In this document: positions 9,701 to 20,268 of the stretch, in pieces
How the letters are laid out: each line of letters begins with the position of its first letter
Position numbering within the stretch: the stretch's first letter is position 1
Assembly (NCBI GenBank): GCA_900893395.1
Contig: CAAHFI010260314.1
Location: forward strand, 1 to 21,125
DNA: 21,125 nt
Source: Euglena gracilis
Lineage: Eukaryota; Euglenozoa; Euglenophyceae; Euglenales; Euglenaceae
Direction: 5' to 3'
The notes under the pieces: generated by a model
Seen by the model: the letters and a program-made list of their open reading frames with translations, nothing else
Told to the model about the DNA's origin: nothing
The model's database searches: none
Position numbers and translations under genes: made by a program

Positions 9701-12700
9701 ACATCCGCATGTTTTTCACACCCGTAGGCACTAATCCGGCCGGCACACTGGAATACCTATCCCTGGGAACATAATGGGAACCCCCAATCGGTTTCCAGTT
9801 TGAGCCCATATGACCCTATACCTTGGGCCCAGGTGGGCTGACCTAGTGGTACTCACATTTGGGGTCCCAGAGCACCCATCCAGATTCTTTCAAAATTTGC
9901 AAGTTATATGACATCCGCATGTTTTTCACACCCGTAGGCACTAATCCGGCCGGCACACTGGAATACCTATCCCTGGGAACATAATGGGAACCCCCAATCG
10001 GTTTCCAGTTTGAGCCCATATGACCCTATACCTTGGGCCCAGGTGGGCTGACCTAGTGGTACTCACATTTGGGGTCCCAGAGCACCCATCCAGATTCTTT
10101 CAAAATTTGCAAGTTATATGACATCCGCATGTTTTTCACACCCGTAGGCACTAATCCGGCCGGCACACTGGAATACCTATCCCTGGGAACATAATGGGAA
10201 CCCCCAATCGGTTTCCAGTTTGAGCCCATATGACCCTATACCTTGGGCCCAGGTGGGCTGACCTAGTGGTACTCACATTTGGGGTCCCAGAGCACCCATC
10301 CAGATTCTTTCAAAATTTGCAAGTTATATGACATCCGCATGTTTTTCACACCCGTAGGCACTAATCCGGCCGGCACACTGGAATACCTATCCCTGGGAAC
10401 ATAATGGGAACCCCCAATCGGTTTCCAGTTTGAGCCCATATGACCCTATACCTTGGGCCCAGGTGGGCTGACCTAGTGGTACTCACATTTGGGGTCCCAG
10501 AGCACCCATCCAGATTCTTTCAAAATTTGCAAGTTATATGACATCCGCATGTTTTTCACACCCGTAGGCACTAATCCGGCCGGCACACTGGAATACCTAT
10601 CCCTGGGAACATAATGGGAACCCCCAATCGGTTTCCAGTTTGAGCCCATATGACCCTATACCTTGGGCCCAGGTGGGCTGACCTAGTGGTACTCACATTT
10701 GGGGTCCCAGAGCACCCATCCAGATTCTTTCAAAATTTGCAAGTTATATGACATCCGCATGTTTTTCACACCCGTAGGCACTAATCCGGCCGGCACACTG
10801 GAATACCTATCCCTGGGAACATAATGGGAACCCCCAATCGGTTTCCAGTTTGAGCCCATATGACCCTATACCTTGGGCCCAGGTGGGCTGACCTAGTGGT
10901 ACTCACATTTGGGGTCCCAGAGCACCCATCCAGATTCTTTCAAAATTTGCAAGTTATATGACATCCGCATGTTTTTCACACCCGTAGGCACTAATCCGGC
11001 CGGCACACTGGAATACCTATCCCTGGGAACATAATGGGAACCCCCAATCGGTTTCCAGTTTGAGCCCATATGACCCTATACCTTGGGCCCAGGTGGGCTG
11101 ACCTAGTGGTACTCACATTTGGGGTCCCAGAGCACCCATCCAGATTCTTTCAAAATTTGCAAGTTATATGACATCCGCATGTTTTTCACACCCGTAGGCA
11201 CTAATCCGGCCGGCACACTGGAATACCTATCCCTGGGAACATAATGGGAACCCCCAATCGGTTTCCAGTTTGAGCCCATATGACCCTATACCTTGGGCCC
11301 AGGTGGGCTGACCTAGTGGTACTCACATTTGGGGTCCCAGAGCACCCATCCAGATTCTTTCAAAATTTGCAAGTTATATGACATCCGCATGTTTTTCACA
11401 CCCGTAGGCACTAATCCGGCCGGCACACTGGAATACCTATCCCTGGGAACATAATGGGAACCCCCAATCGGTTTCCAGTTTGAGCCCATATGACCCTATA
11501 CCTTGGGCCCAGGTGGGCTGACCTAGTGGTACTCACATTTGGGGTCCCAGAGCACCCATCCAGATTCTTTCAAAATTTGCAAGTTATATGACATCCGCAT
11601 GTTTTTCACACCCGTAGGCACTAATCCGGCCGGCACACTGGAATACCTATCCCTGGGAACATAATGGGAACCCCCAATCGGTTTCCAGTTTGAGCCCATA
11701 TGACCCTATACCTTGGGCCCAGGTGGGCTGACCTAGTGGTACTCACATTTGGGGTCCCAGAGCACCCATCCAGATTCTTTCAAAATTTGCAAGTTATATG
11801 ACATCCGCATGTTTTTCACACCCGTAGGCACTAATCCGGCCGGCACACTGGAATACCTATCCCTGGGAACATAATGGGAACCCCCAATCGGTTTCCAGTT
11901 TGAGCCCATATGACCCTATACCTTGGGCCCAGGTGGGCTGACCTAGTGGTACTCACATTTGGGGTCCCAGAGCACCCATCCAGATTCTTTCAAAATTTGC
12001 AAGTTATATGACATCCGCATGTTTTTCACACCCGTAGGCACTAATCCGGCCGGCACACTGGAATACCTATCCCTGGGAACATAATGGGAACCCCCAATCG
12101 GTTTCCAGTTTGAGCCCATATGACCCTATACCTTGGGCCCAGGTGGGCTGACCTAGTGGTACTCACATTTGGGGTCCCAGAGCACCCATCCAGATTCTTT
12201 CAAAATTTGCAAGTTATATGACATCCGCATGTTTTTCACACCCGTAGGCACTAATCCGGCCGGCACACTGGAATACCTATCCCTGGGAACATAATGGGAA
12301 CCCCCAATCGGTTTCCAGTTTGAGCCCATATGACCCTATACCTTGGGCCCAGGTGGGCTGACCTAGTGGTACTCACATTTGGGGTCCCAGAGCACCCATC
12401 CAGATTCTTTCAAAATTTGCAAGTTATATGACATCCGCATGTTTTTCACACCCGTAGGCACTAATCCGGCCGGCACACTGGAATACCTATCCCTGGGAAC
12501 ATAATGGGAACCCCCAATCGGTTTCCAGTTTGAGCCCATATGACCCTATACCTTGGGCCCAGGTGGGCTGACCTAGTGGTACTCACATTTGGGGTCCCAG
12601 AGCACCCATCCAGATTCTTTCAAAATTTGCAAGTTATATGACATCCGCATGTTTTTCACACCCGTAGGCACTAATCCGGCCGGCACACTGGAATACCTAT

Positions 12701-15299
12701 CCCTGGGAACATAATGGGAACCCCCAATCGGTTTCCAGTTTGAGCCCATATGACCCTATACCTTGGGCCCAGGTGGGCTGACCTAGTGGTACTCACATTT
12801 GGGGTCCCAGAGCACCCATCCAGATTCTTTCAAAATTTGCAAGTTATATGACATCCGCATGTTTTTCACACCCGTAGGCACTAATCCGGCCGGCACACTG
12901 GAATACCTATCCCTGGGAACATAATGGGAACCCCCAATCGGTTTCCAGTTTGAGCCCATATGACCCTATACCTTGGGCCCAGGTGGGCTGACCTAGTGGT
13001 ACTCACATTTGGGGTCCCAGAGCACCCATCCAGATTCTTTCAAAATTTGCAAGTTATATGACATCCGCATGTTTTTCACACCCGTAGGCACTAATCCGGC
13101 CGGCACACTGGAATACCTATCCCTGGGAACATAATGGGAACCCCCAATCGGTTTCCAGTTTGAGCCCATATGACCCTATACCTTGGGCCCAGGTGGGCTG
13201 ACCTAGTGGTACTCACATTTGGGGTCCCAGAGCACCCATCCAGATTCTTTCAAAATTTGCAAGTTATATGACATCCGCATGTTTTTCACACCCGTAGGCA
13301 CTAATCCGGCCGGCACACTGGAATACCTATCCCTGGGAACATAATGGGAACCCCCAATCGGTTTCCAGTTTGAGCCCATATGACCCTATACCTTGGGCCC
13401 AGGTGGGCTGACCTAGTGGTACTCACATTTGGGGTCCCAGAGCACCCATCCAGATTCTTTCAAAATTTGCAAGTTATATGACATCCGCATGTTTTTCACA
13501 CCCGTAGGCACTAATCCGGCCGGCACACTGGAATACCTATCCCTGGGAACATAATGGGAACCCCCAATCGGTTTCCAGTTTGAGCCCATATGACCCTATA
13601 CCTTGGGCCCAGGTGGGCTGACCTAGTGGTACTCACATTTGGGGTCCCAGAGCACCCATCCAGATTCTTTCAAAATTTGCAAGTTATATGACATCCGCAT
13701 GTTTTTCACACCCGTAGGCACTAATCCGGCCGGCACACTGGAATACCTATCCCTGGGAACATAATGGGAACCCCCAATCGGTTTCCAGTTTGAGCCCATA
13801 TGACCCTATACCTTGGGCCCAGGTGGGCTGACCTAGTGGTACTCACATTTGGGGTCCCAGAGCACCCATCCAGATTCTTTCAAAATTTGCAAGTTATATG
13901 ACATCCGCATGTTTTTCACACCCGTAGGCACTAATCCGGCCGGCACACTGGAATACCTATCCCTGGGAACATAATGGGAACCCCCAATCGGTTTCCAGTT
14001 TGAGCCCATATGACCCTATACCTTGGGCCCAGGTGGGCTGACCTAGTGGTACTCACATTTGGGGTCCCAGAGCACCCATCCAGATTCTTTCAAAATTTGC
14101 AAGTTATATGACATCCGCATGTTTTTCACACCCGTAGGCACTAATCCGGCCGGCACACTGGAATACCTATCCCTGGGAACATAATGGGAACCCCCAATCG
14201 GTTTCCAGTTTGAGCCCATATGACCCTATACCTTGGGCCCAGGTGGGCTGACCTAGTGGTACTCACATTTGGGGTCCCAGAGCACCCATCCAGATTCTTT
14301 CAAAATTTGCAAGTTATATGACATCCGCATGTTTTTCACACCCGTAGGCACTAATCCGGCCGGCACACTGGAATACCTATCCCTGGGAACATAATGGGAA
14401 CCCCCAATCGGTTTCCAGTTTGAGCCCATATGACCCTATACCTTGGGCCCAGGTGGGCTGACCTAGTGGTACTCACATTTGGGGTCCCAGAGCACCCATC
14501 CAGATTCTTTCAAAATTTGCAAGTTATATGACATCCGCATGTTTTTCACACCCGTAGGCACTAATCCGGCCGGCACACTGGAATACCTATCCCTGGGAAC
14601 ATAATGGGAACCCCCAATCGGTTTCCAGTTTGAGCCCATATGACCCTATACCTTGGGCCCAGGTGGGCTGACCTAGTGGTACTCACATTTGGGGTCCCAG
14701 AGCACCCATCCAGATTCTTTCAAAATTTGCAAGTTATATGACATCCGCATGTTTTTCACACCCGTAGGCACTAATCCGGCCGGCACACTGGAATACCTAT
14801 CCCTGGGAACATAATGGGAACCCCCAATCGGTTTCCAGTTTGAGCCCATATGACCCTATACCTTGGGCCCAGGTGGGCTGACCTAGTGGTACTCACATTT
14901 GGGGTCCCAGAGCACCCATCCAGATTCTTTCAAAATTTGCAAGTTATATGACATCCGCATGTTTTTCACACCCGTAGGCACTAATCCGGCCGGCACACTG
15001 GAATACCTATCCCTGGGAACATAATGGGAACCCCCAATCGGTTTCCAGTTTGAGCCCATATGACCCTATACCTTGGGCCCAGGTGGGCTGACCTAGTGGT
15101 ACTCACATTTGGGGTCCCAGAGCACCCATCCAGATTCTTTCAAAATTTGCAAGTTATATGACATCCGCATGTTTTTCACACCCGTAGGCACTAATCCGGC
15201 CGGCACACTGGAATACCTATCCCTGGGAACATAATGGGAACCCCCAATCGGTTTCCAGTTTGAGCCCATATGACCCTATACCTTGGGCCCAGGTGGGCT
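3750..15299. repeat. Homogeneous block 2: 55 identical 210-bp units (19-73)
   Basis: The block spans 11,550 bp, exactly 55 x 210, and every unit reads the same: sequence lines repeat exactly every 420 bases across the block. No substitution, indel or inserted element was seen. This is recent amplification or very strong homogenisation if real; an assembler repeating or averaging near-identical units would look the same. With unit 18 and block 1 it forms a 13.4-kb tract with a single one-base difference. Confidence 0.95.
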
Positions 15300-15508
15300 G
15301 ACCTAGTGGTACTCACATTTGGGGTCCCAGAGCACCCATCCAGATTCTTTCAAAATTTGCAAGTTATATGACATCCGCATGTTTTTCACACCCGTAGGCA
15401 CTAATCCGGCCGGCACACTGGAATACCTATCCCTGGGAACATAATGGGAACCCCAATCGGTTTCCAGTTTGAGCCCATATGACCCTATACCTTGGGCCCA
15501 GGTGGGCT
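15300..15508. repeat. Unit 74: 209 bp, four-C variant closing the homogeneous core
   Basis: The unit matches the consensus except for four C instead of five at 15451-15454, the same change as unit 18, which lies 56 units upstream. It is the last unit before variants accumulate: unit 75 has an added G before CCCATATG and unit 76 loses a C in GAATACCTAT. Confidence 0.92.
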
Positions 15509-16349
15509 GACCTAGTGGTACTCACATTTGGGGTCCCAGAGCACCCATCCAGATTCTTTCAAAATTTGCAAGTTATATGACATCCGCATGTTTTTCACAC
15601 CCGTAGGCACTAATCCGGCCGGCACACTGGAATACCTATCCCTGGGAACATAATGGGAACCCCCAATCGGTTTCCAGTTTGAGGCCCATATGACCCTATA
15701 CCTTGGGCCCAGGTGGGCTGACCTAGTGGTACTCACATTTGGGGTCCCAGAGCACCCATCCAGATTCTTTCAAAATTTGCAAGTTATATGACATCCGCAT
15801 GTTTTTCACACCCGTAGGCACTAATCCGGCCGGCACACTGGAATACTATCCCTGGGAACATAATGGGAACCCCCAATCGGTTTCCAGTTTGAGCCCATAT
15901 GACCCTATACCTTGGGCCCAGGTGGGCTGACCTAGTGGTACTCACATTTGGGGTCCCAGAGCACCCATCCAGATTCTTTCAAAATTTGCAAGTTATATGA
16001 CATCCGCATGTTTTTCACACCCGTAGGCACTAATCCGGCCGGCACACTGGAATACCTATCCCTGGGAACATAATGGGAACCCCCAATCGGTTTCCAGTTT
16101 GAGCCCATATGACCCTATACCTTGGGCCCAGGTGGGCTGACCTAGTGGTACTCACATTTGGGGTCCCAGAGCACCCATCCAGATTCTTTCAAAATTTGCA
16201 AGTTATATGACATCCGCATGTTTTTCACACCCGTAGGCACTAATCCGGCCGGCACACTGGAATACCTATCCCTGGGAACATAATGGGAACCCCCAATCGG
16301 TTTCCAGTTTGAGGCCCATATGACCCTGTTCCTTGGGCCCAGGTGGGCT
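15509..16349. repeat. Transition block, units 75-78
   Basis: Units start at 15509, 15720, 15929 and 16139 and are 211, 209, 210 and 211 bp. Unit 75 has GAGGCCC, unit 76 has ACTAT for ACCTAT, and unit 77 matches the consensus. Unit 78 is chimeric: A-type at its 5' and middle sites, then GAGGCCC and CCCTGTTCC, both B-type, near its 3' end. The switch from A to B therefore lies inside unit 78, between about 16290 and 16315. Confidence 0.88.
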
Positions 16350-17394
16350 GACCTAGTGGTACTGACATTTGGGGTCCCAGAGCACCCATCCAGATTCTTT
16401 CAAAATTTGCAAGGTATATGACATCCGCATGTTTTTCACACCCGTAGGCACTAATCCGGCCGGCACACTGGAATATCTATCCCTGGGAACATAATGGGAA
16501 CCCCCAATCGGTTTCCAGTTTGAGCCCATATGACCCTGTTCCTTGGGCCCAGGTGGGCTGGCCTAGTGGTACTCACATTTGGGGTCCCAGAGCACCCATC
16601 CAGATTCTTTCAAAATTTGCAAGTATATGACATCCGCATGTTTTTCACACCCGTAGGCACTAATCCGGCCGGCACACTGGAATATCTATCCCTGGGAACA
16701 TAATGGGAACCCCCAATCGGTTTCCAGTTTGAGGCCCATATGACCCTGTTCCTTGGGCCCAGGTGGGCTGGCCTAGTGGTACTGACATTTGGGGTCCCAG
16801 AGCACCCATCCAGATTCTTTCAAAATTTGCAAGGTATATGACATCCGCATGTTTTTCACACCCGTAGGCACTAATCCGGCCGGCACACTGGAATATCTAT
16901 CCCTGGAACATAATGGGAACCCCCAATCGGTTTCCAGTTTGAGCCCATATGACCCTGTACCTTGGGCCCAGGTGGGCTGACCTAGTGGTACTGACATTTG
17001 GGGTCCCAGAGCACCCATCCAGATTCTTTCAAAATTTGCAAGGTATATGACATCCGCATGTTTTTCACACCCGTAGGCACTAATCCGGCCGGCACACTGG
17101 AATACTATCCCTGGGAACATAATGGGAACCCCAATCGGTTTCCAGTTTGAGGCCCATATGACCCTACCTTGGGCCCAGGTGGGCTGGCCTAGTGGTACTG
17201 ACATTTGGGGTCCCAGAGCACCCATCCAGATTCTTTCAAAATTTGCAAGGTATATGACATCCGCATGTTTTTCACACCCGTAGGCACTAATCCGGCCGGC
17301 ACACTGGAATATCCTATCCCTGGGAACATAATGGGAACCCCCAATCGGTTTCCAGTTTGAGGCCCATATGACCCTACCTTGGGCCAGGTGGGCT
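16350..17394. repeat. B-subfamily block 1, units 79-83
   Basis: Five units (starts 16350, 16560, 16770, 16979, 17186) carry most of a linked set of changes relative to the A consensus: A2G (GGCCTAG), C15G (TACTGAC), T65G (AAGGTATATG), C127T (AATATCTAT), and A189G with A191T (CCCTGTTCC). The first three sites are B in most but not all units; unit 79 and unit 82 keep GAC, and unit 80 keeps TACTCAC. Units 82 and 83 end with CCCTACC instead. Full B units differ from A by about six substitutions in 210 bp, roughly 3%. Because these are linked substitutions rather than homopolymer indels, they look like true sequence variants. Confidence 0.88.
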
Positions 17395-18229
17395 GACCTA
17401 GTGGTACTCACATTTGGGGTCCCAGAGCACCCATCCAGATTCTTTCAAAATTTGCAAGTTATATGACATCCGCATGTTTTTCACACCCGTAGGCACTAAT
17501 CCGGCCGGCACACTGGAATACTATCCCTGGGAACATAATGGGAACCCCCAATCGGTTTCCAGTTTGAGGCCCATATGACCCTGTTCCTTGGGCCCAGGTG
17601 GGCTGACCTAGTGGTACTCACATTTGGGGTCCCAGAGCACCCATCCAGATTCTTTCAAAATTTGCAAGTTATATGACATCCGCATGTTTTTCACACCCGT
17701 AGGCACTAATCCGGCCGGCACACTGGAATACCTATCCCTGGGAACATAATGGGAACCCCCAATCGGTTTCCAGTTTGAGCCCATATGACCCTGTTCCTTG
17801 GGCCCAGGTGGGCTGACCTAGTGGTACTCACATTTGGGGTCCCAGAGCACCCATCCAGATTCTTTCAAAATTTGCAAGTTATATGACATCCGCATGTTTT
17901 TCACACCCGTAGGCACTAATCCGGCCGGCACACTGGAATACCTATCCCTGGGAACATAATGGGAACCCCCAATCGGTTTCCAGTTTGAGCCCATATGACC
18001 CTACCTTGGGCCCAGGTGGGCTGACCTAGTGGTACTACATTTGGGGTCCCAGAGCACCCATCCAGATTCTTTCAAAATTTGCAAGTTATATGACATCCGC
18101 ATGTTTTTCACACCCGTAGGCACTAATCCGGCCGGCACACTGGAATACTATCCCTGGGAACATAATGGGAACCCCAATCGGTTTCCAGTTTGAGGCCCAT
18201 ATGACCCTGTTCCTTGGCCCAGGTGGGCT
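17395..18229. repeat. A/B mosaic block, units 84-87
   Basis: Units start at 17395, 17605, 17815 and 18023. All have A-type bases at positions 2 and 65, and A-type C15 except unit 87, which has lost it (TACTACATT). Units 84, 85 and 87 nevertheless have the B-type CCCTGTTCC near the 3' end, while unit 86 has CCCTACC. Units 84 and 87 have ACTAT and GAGGCCC. The block separates two B blocks and repeats the A-left/B-right arrangement of unit 78. Confidence 0.85.
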
Positions 18230-19047
18230 GCCTAGTGGTACTGACATTTGGGGTCCCAGAGCACCCATCCAGATTCTTTCAAAATTTGCAAGGTATATGA
18301 CATCCGCATGTTTTTCACACCCGTAGGCACTAATCCGGCCGGCACACTGGAATATCTATCCCTGGGAACATAATGGGAACCCCCAATCGGTTTCCAGTTT
18401 GAGGCCCATATGACCCTGTTCCTTGGGCCCAGGTGGGCTGGCCTAGTGGTACTACATTTGGGGTCCCAGAGCACCCATCCAGATTCTTTCAAAATTTGCA
18501 AGGTATATGACATCCGCATGTTTTTCACACCCGTAGGCACTAATCCGGCCGGCACACTGGAATATCTATCCCTGGGAACATAATGGGAACCCCCAATCGG
18601 TTTCCAGTTTGAGGCCCATATGACCCTGTTCCTTGGGCCCAGGTGGGCTGCCTAGTGGTACTGACATTTGGGGTCCCAGAGCACCCATCCAGATTCTTTC
18701 AAAATTTGCAAGTATATGACATCCGCATGTTTTTCACACCCGTAGGCACTAATCCGGCCGGCACACTGGAATATCTATCCCTGGGAACATAATGGGAACC
18801 CCAATCGGTTTCCAGTTTGAGGCCCATATGACCCTGTTCCTTGGGCCCAGGTGGGCTGGCCTAGTGGTACTGACATTTGGGGTCCCAGAGCACCCATCCA
18901 GATTCTTTCAAAATTTGCAAGTTAATGACATCCGCATGTTTTTCACACCCCGGCACACTGGAATACTATCCCTGGGAACATAATGGGAACCCCCAATCGG
19001 TTTCCAGTTTGAGGCCCATATGACCCTACCTTGGGCCCAGGTGGGCT
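18230..19047. repeat. B-subfamily block 2, units 88-91
   Basis: Units start at 18230, 18440, 18650 and 18858. They carry TACTGAC (one base lost in unit 89), AAGGTATATG (shortened in unit 90, absent in 91), AATATCTAT in units 88-90, GAGGCCC throughout, and CCCTGTTCC in units 88-90. Units 88 and 90 begin GCCTAG, having lost the base at position 2; 89 and 91 begin GGCCTAG. The order of variants resembles units 79-82 nine units earlier, ending in both cases with an ACTAT plus CCCTACC unit. Confidence 0.86.
18858..19047. repeat. Unit 91: 190 bp, 17-bp internal deletion
   Basis: The start is B-type (GGCCTAG, TACTGAC), but the unit lacks 17 bp between CACACCC and CGGCACACTGG (junction near 18950), removing the CCGGCCGG palindrome and the CCGTAGG stretch. 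It also has GTTAATG for GTTATATG, ACTAT, GAGGCCC and CCCTACC. Together these account for the 190-bp length. Confidence 0.88.
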
Positions 19048-19675
19048 GACCTAGTGGTACTCACATTTGGGGTCCCAGAGCACCCATCCAGATTCTTTCA
19101 AAATTTGCAAGTTATATGACATCCGCATGTTTTTCACACCCGTAGGCACTAATCCGGCCGGCACACTGGAATACCTATCCCTGGGAACATAATGGGAACC
19201 CCAATCGGTTTCCAGTTTGAGCCCATATGACCCTTACCTTGGGCCCAGGTGGGCTGACCTAGTGGTACTCACATTTGGGGTCCCAGAGCACCCATCCAGA
19301 TTCTTTCAAAATTTGCAAGTTATATGACATCCGCATGTTTTTCACACCCGTAGGCACTAATCCGGCCGGCACACTGGAATACCTATCCCTGGGAACATAA
19401 TGGGAACCCCCAATCGGTTTCCAGTTTGAGGCCCATATGACCCATACCTTGGGCCCAGGTGGGCTGACCTAGTGGTACTCACATTTGGGGTCCCAGAGCA
19501 CCCATCCAGATTCTTTCAAAATTTGCAAGTTATATGACATCCGCATGTTTTTCACACCCGTAGGCACTAATCCGGCCGGCACACTGGAATACCTATCCCT
19601 GGGAACATAATGGGAACCCCAATCGGTTTCCAGTTTGAGCCCCATATGACCCTATACCTTGGGCCCAGGTGGGCT
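19048..19675. repeat. A-type units 92-94
   Basis: Three units (starts 19048, 19256, 19466; 208, 210 and 210 bp) return to A-type bases at all B-diagnostic sites. Remaining differences are small length changes: four C in units 92 and 94, CCCTTACC in 92, GAGGCCC and CCCATACC in 93, GAGCCCC in 94. Confidence 0.88.
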
Positions 19676-20268
19676 GACCTAGTGGTACTCACATTTGGGG
19701 TCCCAGAGCACCCATCCAGATTCTTTCAAAATTTGCAAGTTATATGACATCCGCATTTTTTCACCCGTAGGCACTAATCCGGCCGGCACACTGGAATACC
19801 TATCCCTGGGAACATAATGGGAACCCCAATCGGTTTCCAGTTTGAGCCCATATGACCCTACCTTGGGCCCAGGTGGGCTGACCTAGTGGTACTCACATTT
19901 GGGGTCCCAGAGCACCCATCCAGATTCTTTCAAAATTTGCAAGTTATATGACATGTGTTTTTCACACCCGTAGGCACTAATCCGGCACACTGGAATAATC
20001 CCTGGGAACATAATGGGAACCCCCAATCGGTTTCCAGTTTGACCCATATACCTTGGGCCCAGGTGGTGGTACTCACATTTGGGGTCCCAGAGCACCCATC
20101 CAGATTCTTTCAAAATTTGCAAGTTATATGACATCCGCATTTTTTCACACCCGTAGGCACTAATCCGGCCGGCACACTGGAATACCTATCCCTGGGAACA
20201 TAATGGGAACCCCCAATCGGTTTCCAGTTTGAGGCCCATATGACCCTATACCTTGGGCCCAGGTGGGC
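19676..20268. repeat. Degraded A-type units 95-97
   Basis: Unit 95 (19676-19879, 204 bp) has lost the G of GCATG and two bases of CACACCC, and has CCCTACC. Unit 96 (19880 to about 20066, 187 bp) is the most altered copy in the window: it has lost bases at GACATCCGC, at CCGGCCGG, at GAATACCTATCC, 9 bp around CATATG, and 10 bp across its 3' junction, where AGGTGG runs straight into TGGTACTC. Unit 97 (about 20067-20268) also lacks the G of GCATG and ends GGGC-ACCTAG with two bases lost. All changes are losses or local rearrangements of the same monomer; no foreign DNA is inserted. Confidence 0.85.

Noticed and set aside
16773-17411. Reverse-strand open frame of 212 codons, the longest in the window
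   Set aside because: It is the satellite monomer translated three times and kept open only by local indels. The homologous stretch in the 65 core units is closed in every frame. It shows no codon bias, recognisable domain or promoter context.
15512-20140. Further short open frames on both strands (15512-15736, 15739-15930, 16789-16980, 18086-18555, 18792-18983, 19883-20140)
   Set aside because: All lie wholly in satellite units of the indel-rich right flank and translate the same monomer in shifted frames.
19880-20268. Edge of the array at the degraded units
   Set aside because: Units 98-101 to the right return to near-consensus sequence, so this is local decay or error and not the end of the array.
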